Source of the DNA: Candidatus Poseidonia sp.
GTDB lineage: Archaea > Thermoplasmatota > Poseidoniia > Poseidoniales > Poseidoniaceae
Assembly: GCA_016778305.1 (NCBI GenBank)
Contig: JADHPT010000008.1
Location: 22,560-86,559, forward strand
Direction: 5' to 3'
DNA: 64,000 nt
The position numbers and the translations under genes were made by a program. Shown here piece by piece: positions 8,776 through 16,322 of the stretch. Under the pieces are notes generated by a model, which was not told the origin of the DNA, did not search any database, and saw only the letters and a program-made list of their open reading frames with translations. Within the stretch, counting starts at the first letter, position 1, and each line of letters begins with the position of its first letter.

Positions 8776-10578
8776 TCAAACGCTGAAGATACTGCTTGCA
8801 CCCTCGAGCATGACCGCTGTGAACAGCGAAGCAATCCCTGCAACCCAGGTCAACTGAATCATTTGCCCGACTGCACTTGTTCGCGTACCTCCACGCAGCC
8901 TCGTAGCGATGGATGATACTGCGATGACCTGCATCAGAATGAGCAATGAAATGATGATTTTGAACATACGAATGTTATCGTCAACAGACGAGGCGTCTTC
9001 CATAACTGGCAATGCCACACCTCCACCGAAATCTGAAAGAGCGCTCACGTCTGTATCCACCAAACCGCTGGCGACGCCAGCAATGGCTTCTCCGAGTTGC
9101 AGGACGATGGCTGTTGTGACGTTCAAGGAAGCAACGCTGGAAATCAGAAGGCCGAGCGCTACACCCCACATGGTATTGGCGGATAGAGCCCTCCGATTTC
9201 TCAAAGAGAGAAGGTTCCCTACTGAACGAGACACCATTTCTGCGGTTGCCGCAGGTTGTCCGGAGGATTGTGCCCCCTCAATGTAAATTCGCGTGTAGCG
9301 AGAAATCACTGCTGAATTGGTATCTGCGTTGAAATAATCCCAAGCACGGTCGGAATCAATTCGGGTGGATAAACGCTTTTCGAGGCGATCGATTGAATTG
9401 TCCAACATACCAAAGTCGATTCCACGCAGTGCCTTGATGGTTGCAGAAGGTTCCGCTGAACGCGCTTGAGCCGTTCCACCGAGCGCACGGATGAAGTCAG
9501 GGTATGTTTCGTCCCTGCGCTGAATCTGATTTTCTTCTCTTCGAACCATGACAGCGGGAATCAACAAGGGGGTAAAGGGGATGGCAATGAAGATCAGCCC
9601 GTATTTATCCCACTGTGAGGTAATAGCGTCCCACGTCCAGTACAGTGTGAGGGTGAACAAAACCAGCAGCCCGGCTGCCACCAAACCTGACATGATAAAG
9701 GAGCGACGGAAGTTGATGCGAAACGGCGTGTCCATCTCGTCTCGAGCAAAGGTTTGATCTTTTGGAATCGTTGCCCTGAACGCAAATATCGCACCGACTT
9801 GAATGAAGGTGAAAAGCAAAGATGCCAGCAAAAGGAAACGTAATCGGCTTGCAATTTCAATCGGTGTATCGTTTGGTCCCCCGACTTCAAAGAGAACCAA
9901 ATGGATGCCTGCGATAACAAGGCCAAATAAGCCAGCCGTGACCAAGGACACATAAATCTCCTTGAGGGTGTCCACTGATTCTAAGCGAGTGTCATAGAGG
10001 GTATTGTACTGCTCTGCGATGGTTTCCTGTTCTGAACGCATGAACTCATCGATTGGCTGACCGGCCTCAATGGAAAAAGCCATTCTGTCTAGAAAGTCGG
10101 ACCATAATGGACTGGGGCTTTGTTGAGCAACGATACGAGCAGCTTCGGGAAGAGAAGTGTGCCATTTGTCGACCAAGGTCTCAATTCGCTTGACCTCGGC
10201 TGCTAATTCACCGTAGTCTCTCATTTGTTTGAGAATATCAAAAATAGATTTTGCACCAACCTCTCCAATGGAAAGAATACCCATACGGGTGATGAACATG
10301 TGCATTTCTGCTTCAATGAGTGTTGCCGTACGCTGAACTTCAAGAACGGGATAAGCGATAGCAGCAAGAGCAGCCATGAGGGTGAGGAGAATGATGAAGA
10401 GAATTCCGGTAATTCCGGCAAAAAGCGCTCCATCGCCCAATCCACCTGTCAAAAATACAACGACGAGTGAAATCAAAAACGTGACGCCAACAACAGGAGC
10501 AACGTAGAGGCCAAGATAGCGAGGTATCGGCATTTCAAGACGACGAAGGGCTAGTTGCCAAATTGGCATTCGCTCCAT
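8776..10578 (-). CDS. arlJ: archaellum assembly platform protein ArlJ (FlaJ)
   Basis: 600 residues. It is a polytopic membrane protein of the type II/IV secretion F family. It has an N-terminal helix pair (VAPVVGVTFLISLVVVF, ILFIILLTLMAALAAIAYPVL), two cytosolic helical T2SSF domains (VDKWHTSLPEAARIV and YPDFIRALGGTAQARSAEPS), and membrane helices between and after them. ArlJ is the membrane platform on which the ArlI ATPase works to assemble and rotate the filament. It starts 14 bases after arlI, as in euryarchaeal archaellum operons. Identification rests on fold pattern, length and its place directly after arlI. Confidence 0.93.
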   Translation of the reverse strand: MERMPIWQLALRRLEMPIPRYLGLYVAPVVGVTFLISLVVVFLTGGLGDGALFAGITGILFIILLTLMAALAAIAYPVLEVQRTATLIEAEMHMFITRMGILSIGEVGAKSIFDILKQMRDYGELAAEVKRIETLVDKWHTSLPEAARIVAQQSPSPLWSDFLDRMAFSIEAGQPIDEFMRSEQETIAEQYNTLYDTRLESVDTLKEIYVSLVTAGLFGLVIAGIHLVLFEVGGPNDTPIEIASRLRFLLLASLLFTFIQVGAIFAFRATIPKDQTFARDEMDTPFRINFRRSFIMSGLVAAGLLVLFTLTLYWTWDAITSQWDKYGLIFIAIPFTPLLIPAVMVRREENQIQRRDETYPDFIRALGGTAQARSAEPSATIKALRGIDFGMLDNSIDRLEKRLSTRIDSDRAWDYFNADTNSAVISRYTRIYIEGAQSSGQPAATAEMVSRSVGNLLSLRNRRALSANTMWGVALGLLISSVASLNVTTAIVLQLGEAIAGVASGLVDTDVSALSDFGGGVALPVMEDASSVDDNIRMFKIIISLLILMQVIAVSSIATRLRGGTRTSAVGQMIQLTWVAGIASLFTAVMLEGASSIFSV

Positions 10579-10592
10579 GTATCATCATCTCC

Positions 10593-12308
10593 TCAGTTGT
10601 GATTGATGCCAACCCATGTATCCACAGATCGGCTGAAATGGTCCCAGCCGTTTGAATAGTAAAGTCCCAGAAGGTCGAACACGTCATCATAATGTGTCAG
10701 GTCGCGGTCTGCCATGCGTTGAATGGCATCGGCCCTGCGAAGCATTTCATCGTAGATGTCACGCTTATTGGCGAAACCTGCCATGGCTGCGATCTTGTTT
10801 TCAAGCAGGTGGGATTGAAACATACCACGGAAGTAATGCTTGTCTTTGACCGGGTCCCATTCAAACATACCACGCGTGAGAACACCATCGCTGTGCTTAT
10901 TGTACCCAATAACCTCGTCAATTCCCGTAATACGACGGGCGATACCGCCACCAGGTGCTTCAACCACTTCCTGGAAAATTGCGAAATTCAAGTTGTCAAA
11001 GAAGCGAATTGGAACGTTGATTGGGTCGCCGGTAAAACGTTGAATCATCTTGACGATTGAGGATGCGTGGAAGGTTGCGATGACAGGGTGACCGGTCTGC
11101 ATTGCTTGGAACGCAGTTGCTCCTTCAACACCACGGATCTCACCGATGATGATGTAACGAGGACGGCTACGGAGAGCGGCTTTGAGAAGGTCAAACATCT
11201 CAACGCGGGATTCTTCGTTTTTAGCATCACGAGTGACCAGACGCTGCCAAATCTTGTGACGTACTTTGACTTCAGGGGTGTCTTCGGCAGAATAAATCTT
11301 GACGTTATGGTCAATGAACGGAAGAATCGCATTGAGGGTTGTGGTCTTACCCGATGCTGTTTCGCCAGAAACCAGAACGGACATACCGTACTCAAGGCAG
11401 ATCCAAATGTAGGCTGCTTGTTGAGCAGACATGGTCCCCCAATTGATGAGTTGAATAACAGAAATGGTTTCTTCAGCGAATTTACGGATCGTGAAGGAAG
11501 GTCCGAGCATGGACACGTCGTCGGAGAAAATGATGTTGATACGAGAGCCATCGAGCAGTACGCCGTCAATAATCGGCTTATTGTCCGAAACCGGACGACC
11601 GATACGCTCGGACATGGCCCGTAGGTATCGAGCGAGTAATTCTCGCTCTCTGAAACGGATGTTTGAAGTGACCATTCCGAAGACCTTGTGGTCCATGTGA
11701 ATGTGCTTGAGCCCTACGGAGTGAATATCTTCCAGCATTTCGTCAGAAAGCAGAGGCTCAAGGGGTCCGTTGCGGATGAGGTCACGAATCACCACATAGG
11801 TCAATCGTTCTCGTTGAGTCTGCGTGACGGTCAAACGTTTGTCATCCATCCCAACCATTTCCCATAAACGGCCCTGGCGGCGAACAAGATTGTTGGCATC
11901 GGAATCGAGAATGGTGTACCGATCAATCATTTGTTCAAGGATGTTTTCGAATTCATTATCTGTGGTGAAGGAGGGTGCGGTAGGAGCCTCTTGGAGAAGC
12001 GTTTCAACCAATTCACGACGAATGTTTTCTTCTTCTTCAGTCAACTGCGGCTCAAGTCCAAACCACATCACGGTACCACCGCCATCATCGTCGGCAGGGG
12101 GTTCGTAAATGTGAACGAAAATAGGTTCTCGAGTGATGTAGATGAGATTGAGAGGGCGTTGCTTCTTTGCATCGCGGTCCAACGGGCCGTAATAGATTGG
12201 TCGTGTCCCGTACATGCCTTCAAAGTCCCGAACCCAATCTGCAACGTGCGGATAGGCAGCCATGACGCTGTTGAGGTCACCTTTAGCAAATCGTGATTCG
12301 TCAGCCAT
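10593..12308 (-). CDS. arlI: archaellum motor ATPase ArlI (FlaI)
   Basis: 571 residues, full length for the family. The C-terminal secretion-ATPase core is complete: Walker A SGETASGKTTT, the Asp-box region SAEDTPEVK, Walker B with IIIGEIRGVEGATAF, and the His-box TGHPVIATFHAS. The N-terminal half has the ArlI-type domain (FEGMYGTRPIYYGPLDRDAKK, then the linker before IRDLIRNGPLEPLLSDEMLE). ArlI hexamers hydrolyse ATP to assemble the archaellum and to turn it, with ArlJ, ArlH and the outer components. It lies 14 bases after arlH and 14 before arlJ. Confidence 0.96.
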   Translation of the reverse strand: MADESRFAKGDLNSVMAAYPHVADWVRDFEGMYGTRPIYYGPLDRDAKKQRPLNLIYITREPIFVHIYEPPADDDGGGTVMWFGLEPQLTEEEENIRRELVETLLQEAPTAPSFTTDNEFENILEQMIDRYTILDSDANNLVRRQGRLWEMVGMDDKRLTVTQTQRERLTYVVIRDLIRNGPLEPLLSDEMLEDIHSVGLKHIHMDHKVFGMVTSNIRFRERELLARYLRAMSERIGRPVSDNKPIIDGVLLDGSRINIIFSDDVSMLGPSFTIRKFAEETISVIQLINWGTMSAQQAAYIWICLEYGMSVLVSGETASGKTTTLNAILPFIDHNVKIYSAEDTPEVKVRHKIWQRLVTRDAKNEESRVEMFDLLKAALRSRPRYIIIGEIRGVEGATAFQAMQTGHPVIATFHASSIVKMIQRFTGDPINVPIRFFDNLNFAIFQEVVEAPGGGIARRITGIDEVIGYNKHSDGVLTRGMFEWDPVKDKHYFRGMFQSHLLENKIAAMAGFANKRDIYDEMLRRADAIQRMADRDLTHYDDVFDLLGLYYSNGWDHFSRSVDTWVGINHN

Positions 12309-12322
12309 TTTGTATTCCCCCG

Positions 12323-13057
12323 TCAGCTTACCGCCGTGATGTCAACGATGAAGCCCATTCCGGGCTCAACACGCCATCCAATACTGGATTGGATTGGACC
12401 CGCTGCACGGAGGAATCTTGTTACGATGATGTTTCGTTTGATTTCTCCACCAATGAGCGTATTTTCTAAATTAAGAACGACTTCTGCAGACGCCCTTAGG
12501 GTGTGTAACAATTTCTTATCCATTTCTTCCGGGTCCACACAAAGCATGAATGAACGTCCTTCTGATGCGACTTTTCTGATTTGTTGGACGATTTCAAATC
12601 GCCCTTTTTCATCAAGATTTTCTGGCATCAGTGAGCTCGCGGAATCAAAGACAATAACGTCTGCTGAAGGAACTGCTGGGCTCGCTAGAACGTCCTGAAG
12701 GGTCACGTCACTGCGTGAATCTGCAATCGTACCGAAACGACTGATAACCATCAATCGCCCTTCGCGAATGGCGTCTGTAATGCCGTAACCAATGCTTTCC
12801 ATCTGCTCAATCCAACCGCGTGTCGTCAATTCAGTTGTGATAACAAGTACTTTGATTCCATTGTGAACCATTCCGTGAACGAGGCGCTGTGAGATGAGAG
12901 ATTTCCCCGCACCGACTTTACCTTGTAATACATAGAGGGAACGATTTGGCATTCTCAAGCCCATCGAGTCACCCAATGAATCCGTTTCGACTTCAAAGGG
13001 GAATCCGTCCTCTACGGGTTTGTGTGCAATCATGAAAGGGTTCTCATCAAATTTCAT
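12323..13057 (-). CDS. arlH: archaellum KaiC-like ATPase ArlH (FlaH)
   Basis: 244 residues with a RecA/KaiC-type fold. The Walker A motif is LQGKVGAGKSLISQR (about residues 45-60) and the Walker B region is DVIVFDSASSL. ArlH binds ATP, usually without turnover, and sits with ArlI at the base of the motor as a regulatory ring. The start codon overlaps the end of arlG by 11 bases, so translation is likely coupled. The order arlG-arlH-arlI-arlJ is the conserved euryarchaeal one. Confidence 0.93.
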   Translation of the reverse strand: MKFDENPFMIAHKPVEDGFPFEVETDSLGDSMGLRMPNRSLYVLQGKVGAGKSLISQRLVHGMVHNGIKVLVITTELTTRGWIEQMESIGYGITDAIREGRLMVISRFGTIADSRSDVTLQDVLASPAVPSADVIVFDSASSLMPENLDEKGRFEIVQQIRKVASEGRSFMLCVDPEEMDKKLLHTLRASAEVVLNLENTLIGGEIKRNIIVTRFLRAAGPIQSSIGWRVEPGMGFIVDITAVS

Positions 13058-13541
13058 TCAACCTCACCTCCTTATTCATCGTGGCAGAGTGAGTGTGCCC
13101 TTGTACTGATTCTGAGATCCCTACGAAGAAGAGAGATACATCATCACCGTCGGTGTAGGAGAGGGTATTGTCTGATGCTTTGATCTGAAGCAGATAGCCA
13201 GGTAGCCAATCGGTTCCAGATGGAGAGATTGAAGTCGTAATTGTCGAGGGTGCTACCCCGTCAATCAAAAATTCAAAGGTCGTACTCATTTCGTGTATAC
13301 CAGAGTTAAGGACATACACTGTCAATTCATCATCACCCACTGCTGGGTTATCAAAACCGACCATCATGGGGTCTCCAGCAAAATCTACGGAGACACCGAG
13401 AGCACCAGATGATTTGCGCTCCTCAACTCCTACCGCACGGGTAACCTTTGCCCATTCGCTGACCAATATGGTACTAACACTGCCTGAAATCAGCAATGCT
13501 GTGACCAACATGATGAATGATGATGCTCCTCCGTCTGCCAT
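13047..13541 (-). CDS. arlG: archaellum stator protein ArlG (FlaG)
   Basis: 164 residues. The N-terminus MADGGASSFIMLVTALLIS is the ArlG pattern (short polar start, Ser/Phe-Ile, then a single membrane helix without processing), followed by a predicted beta-sandwich (VYVLNSGIHEMSTTFEFLIDG). ArlG, together with ArlF, forms the part of the stator that reaches the S-layer; a filament of ArlG capped by ArlF is known in Sulfolobus. Position just after arlF and before arlH supports the call; overall sequence identity to characterised ArlG appears low. Confidence 0.8.
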   Translation of the reverse strand: MADGGASSFIMLVTALLISGSVSTILVSEWAKVTRAVGVEERKSSGALGVSVDFAGDPMMVGFDNPAVGDDELTVYVLNSGIHEMSTTFEFLIDGVAPSTITTSISPSGTDWLPGYLLQIKASDNTLSYTDGDDVSLFFVGISESVQGHTHSATMNKEVRLNEI

Positions 13542-13550
13542 AGTATCAAC

Positions 13551-14204
13551 TCACGCTAAGTTATGACCCACTGTTGTAGGACCAACCGTCATGGAAATAC
13601 GGTCATGTCCGATGGTCCCTGTGTCAATCCATTGGAGAAATAAAGTCTCTCCAGTAAACCAATTCGTCGATGAGATCGAGGACGTGTAAGCCGTATCAAA
13701 GGGCACAGGATTCGTTCCGTTGGTGAACAACCACATGTCATCAAATTGAATCGTTGATGAACCTGTATTGGTGAAATTCGCGTATACTGCATTGCCCAAT
13801 GTTGGGACGACGCTTCCGGTACCAGAATTTCCTGTGCAAGGGGTTGCACAGGTGATAGTGAGTGTTGGAGCGGTAGCATAATCACCGTGGCTGGTGATCA
13901 CCACGTCAACTATTGCTCCACTTCCATCCACCGTATATTCACCTGCAAAACCACCGCCTCCCGTCGAGGAGGCCAATGTGCCATTGGTATATCCGGTTCC
14001 AGCAGTCGCGATGGTAGAGTCTACAACTGCACCATCGAACAAAATCGCATCGTCAATGGTAAAGGTTGGAATTGGTTCATCCGCATCATCCAGTCGCTCA
14101 AGACCAGAATCAATTTGAGATGTAATGGATTGATATGCCATTGAAAAAACGACAAGCATCGAGATGCCTACAATCAATCCTCCTATTCCAACCGAAGCGC
14201 CCAT
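13551..14204 (-). CDS. arlF: archaellum stator protein ArlF (FlaF) with inserted beta repeat
   Basis: 217 residues, clearly longer than usual ArlF. The N-terminal helix (VGIGGLIVGISMLVVFSMAYQ) and the helix SITSQIDSGLERLDD are typical. The beta-sandwich begins at FTIDDAILFDGAV and resumes at NAVYANFTNTGSSTIQFDD, the conserved NTGS strand. Between them, residues about 60-136 form a Gly/Thr-rich insert with GTGYTNGTLASSTGGGG and ITSHGDYATAPTLTI, resembling repeats of viral tail and other adhesive beta proteins. ArlF binds S-layer protein and caps ArlG. The insert probably extends outward from the first beta hairpin. It abuts the upstream gene with no gap. Confidence 0.82.
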   Translation of the reverse strand: MGASVGIGGLIVGISMLVVFSMAYQSITSQIDSGLERLDDADEPIPTFTIDDAILFDGAVVDSTIATAGTGYTNGTLASSTGGGGFAGEYTVDGSGAIVDVVITSHGDYATAPTLTITCATPCTGNSGTGSVVPTLGNAVYANFTNTGSSTIQFDDMWLFTNGTNPVPFDTAYTSSISSTNWFTGETLFLQWIDTGTIGHDRISMTVGPTTVGHNLA

Positions 14205-15059
14205 TCATTCTCCTCCGCGTAACAATTCCATTTGCCGCCATGACGAGACCAAGGCAGAAAAGGTGAGCAACTCACGGTGAGGTAAGTGATCTTCCAATGC
14301 TGTTTCTGGGTCTCCAGGCTCTGCAAGTTGAACGATAGCCATGATGCTGTTTCCTTCAACCGAGGTCAACATTCCTGAATCGATCGCTTTCTGTGTAAAA
14401 CTCACAGCTGCCATGCCTGACATATGATCAAGCAAAAGGGCAGAAACGGTCGGTGCTCCAATTTGATTTGCAGAACCCGTATGGGATGCAGCAGGGGCGT
14501 TCAAGAAGGGATTTGCAGCGAGGGCTTGAGCCTCATACAACTCAACCAATGGTGCTTTATCGTCTTCCATCATGCGGGAACTTCCGCCGACTTCAACAAC
14601 TTCTCCAGAAGCGGTAATAATTCGGTCCCCCGATGAAACTTCATCGTCGCCTTCAACAACTTCGTGTTCTGATGAGGATTCAACCTCAGCAGCGGCTTGG
14701 GGCAATCCGCCTTCTTCCAATCGCCCCTCAACCATCCGCAGCACATCCTCTACCATATCGAGACGACTGCTGATGAGTCGCTCAAGTCCAGATGTATCGA
14801 GGGTGGCCGGTGGTAGATTCACTGGCGCACTTTGCGGTGCGAGTGCCGCTGCCACGTTCGGCACGCTCTGCTGGCTGTTAATCCGAGCTCTTGTTGGTCC
14901 GGGAGAAATGGTCCATGCATCCTCTTCGCTCAGCATTCCCTGTTCGGGGAACGGAACCTGTTCAATGGCCACATTGGCCAAGATTTTCAGGCGTTCTTCG
15001 CTTAGATTCTGGTCTGGGTTTCTATTTCCACCGGAGTTTCCACTAAATGGCCATGCCAT
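14205..15059 (-). CDS. candidate ArlC/D/E-like archaellum protein
   Basis: 284 residues, no signal peptide or membrane helix, hence cytosolic. It occupies exactly the place of arlC/D/E in euryarchaeal operons, between the archaellins and arlF. The N-terminal part is polar (EERLKILANVAIEQVPFPEQG). The middle has a short coiled coil (SGLERLISSRLDMVEDVL and on) of the kind seen in ArlC/D. An acidic, low-complexity linker follows. The C-terminal ~85 residues (SALLLDHMSGMAAVSF, then KAIDSGMLTSVEGNSIM) weakly recall the ArlD/E domain. ArlCDE link the motor to chemotaxis proteins and form the cytosolic ring. The call rests mainly on position and pattern. Confidence 0.6.
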   Translation of the reverse strand: MAWPFSGNSGGNRNPDQNLSEERLKILANVAIEQVPFPEQGMLSEEDAWTISPGPTRARINSQQSVPNVAAALAPQSAPVNLPPATLDTSGLERLISSRLDMVEDVLRMVEGRLEEGGLPQAAAEVESSSEHEVVEGDDEVSSGDRIITASGEVVEVGGSSRMMEDDKAPLVELYEAQALAANPFLNAPAASHTGSANQIGAPTVSALLLDHMSGMAAVSFTQKAIDSGMLTSVEGNSIMAIVQLAEPGDPETALEDHLPHRELLTFSALVSSWRQMELLRGGE

Positions 15060-15101
15060 TCATATTCCTCCATATTGATTCGAGTAAACCCGAACCAAAC
15101 A

Positions 15102-15683
15102 TCAGATCAGCGGTGTACCTTGGTTCACGTTAGCAGGGATGTTCATTGTCTCAAATGTCGTACCACCGCCACCAACGTGCAAGTAAAGTTGCACGTCAAG
15201 GTTAGCGTTATTAGCAGCATTTGGCGCACATGCGCCGCCGGGGATGGTAATCATCACTGGCATATTTGGCTGAATGGTACCGATATTGACGTTGGTTTGA
15301 TCCATTTCGTCAACAACAACTGCGTTTGCTACACCTCCACCTTCAATTGGTGTGGCACTTGCTGGGCATATAAGTTGGAAGAAAATTGTAGTGGTGGCGA
15401 TGCCGTCACTACCCGGAGACAAACGAGCATAAACTTCGTAATCAGTTGCCGCAGTTGTTCCAGCGTAGACTTGGTTGATCATGAGTTTTCCGTTCATTGA
15501 TTCAGCGGTGTCGTCACCGGTTGACTGTGCATTCTGTTGAAGCTTTTCTGCAGTTTGAATAATGACTGCTGCTGCAACTGCGGCAACGAGAATGAGCGCG
15601 ATAAACACGATCATTGCACCGATACCGATCGCGGCAAACTTGTCATCTTCAAGATTGGTTTGGGTTCGAGTGTTGGACTTCAT
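15102..15683 (-). CDS. archaellin (archaeal flagellin) 1
   Basis: 193 residues. A short charged leader (MKSNTRTQTNLEDDKF) precedes the hydrophobic class III signal core AAIGIGAMIVFIALILVAAV, which matches the canonical GIGTLIVFIAMVLVAA of archaellins. The mature protein packs as the filament subunit, with this helix in the core and a beta-rich outer domain. Two cysteines (LICPAS and GGACAPN) are also present at like positions in archaellin 2. Its ATG overlaps the TGA of archaellin 2 in an ATGA, so translation is coupled. Leader cleavage needs a prepilin peptidase, which is not in this window. Confidence 0.93.
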   Translation of the reverse strand: MKSNTRTQTNLEDDKFAAIGIGAMIVFIALILVAAVAAAVIIQTAEKLQQNAQSTGDDTAESMNGKLMINQVYAGTTAATDYEVYARLSPGSDGIATTTIFFQLICPASATPIEGGGVANAVVVDEMDQTNVNIGTIQPNMPVMITIPGGACAPNAANNANLDVQLYLHVGGGGTTFETMNIPANVNQGTPLI

Positions 15684-16261
15684 ACAACCACGTCTCCTGC
15701 GTTAACAGTTGCACCGTACTTGAGTACTTCATATGTGAACCCACCAGCGCCTGCTTGAATGACAAGGGTGTCAGATTGAAGTGCTGCAGGGGCACATGCT
15801 CCAGTTGGAGCGATTTGAAGAACGTACGTGCTACCTGGTAGGATATTTGCTACTGCACCGGCAGTTCCGAGTAGGGAAGCTGCTTGGGCAGTGATACCGG
15901 CAACTTGGTTAAAGTTACCGAATTGAGACAATCCGTTACCAGCACCATTTCCTTCGCAAATGATATTGTATTCAATATCAATTGCAGCCAATGGATCAGA
16001 TCCAGGGGCAAGTTCGAAGGTTATGTACAGATTTGCACCAGCGTTGGTGAGCACGATAGAGTTGATGAAGATTTTACCTGCCATCATGTCTGTTGTGTCC
16101 TCACCAGTCGCCTGCGCGTTTTGTTGCAGCTTTTCAGCCGTCTGTATAATGACGGCTGCAGCAACTGCAGCTACAAGAATCAGGGCAATGAAGACAATCA
16201 TTGCACCAATACCGATAGCCGCAAGTTCATCGCGGTTTTCGTTCGTTTTTTCGTTTTTCAT
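15680..16261 (-). CDS. archaellin (archaeal flagellin) 2, first in order
   Basis: 193 residues from ATG 16259-16261 (MKNEKTNENRDELAAIG); an ATG four codons upstream (16273) is possible. I chose the inner one because it matches the leader length of archaellin 1 and has GGTGA just before it. Residues around AAIGIGAMIVFIALILVAAV and the following IIQTAEKLQQNAQ are identical to archaellin 1 apart from single changes, while the outer domain differs. Two cysteines (YNIICEG, TGACAPA) match those of archaellin 1. A hairpin lies in the 61-base gap upstream. Probably major and minor subunits, but which is which cannot be read. Confidence 0.93.
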   Translation of the reverse strand: MKNEKTNENRDELAAIGIGAMIVFIALILVAAVAAAVIIQTAEKLQQNAQATGEDTTDMMAGKIFINSIVLTNAGANLYITFELAPGSDPLAAIDIEYNIICEGNGAGNGLSQFGNFNQVAGITAQAASLLGTAGAVANILPGSTYVLQIAPTGACAPAALQSDTLVIQAGAGGFTYEVLKYGATVNAGDVVV

Positions 16262-16292
16262 ATTTTTCACCATTTTTTTATTTTTTTGATCC

Positions 16293-16307
16293 CCCGCTCC
16301 GTGCGGG
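16293..16307 (-). promoter_or_regulatory. small hairpin in archaellin 2 leader region
   Basis: In the 61-base gap between the upstream gene and archaellin 2 there is a 5-base-pair GC stem, arms 16293-16297 and 16303-16307, around a 5-base loop. In the direction of transcription it is followed by an A-rich tract (about 16274-16288) and then the archaellin start. It could mark a processing or stability site that raises archaellin mRNA over the giant gene upstream; this is inference. Confidence 0.35.
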
Positions 16308-16322
16308 TGGAATTGGACAGGG

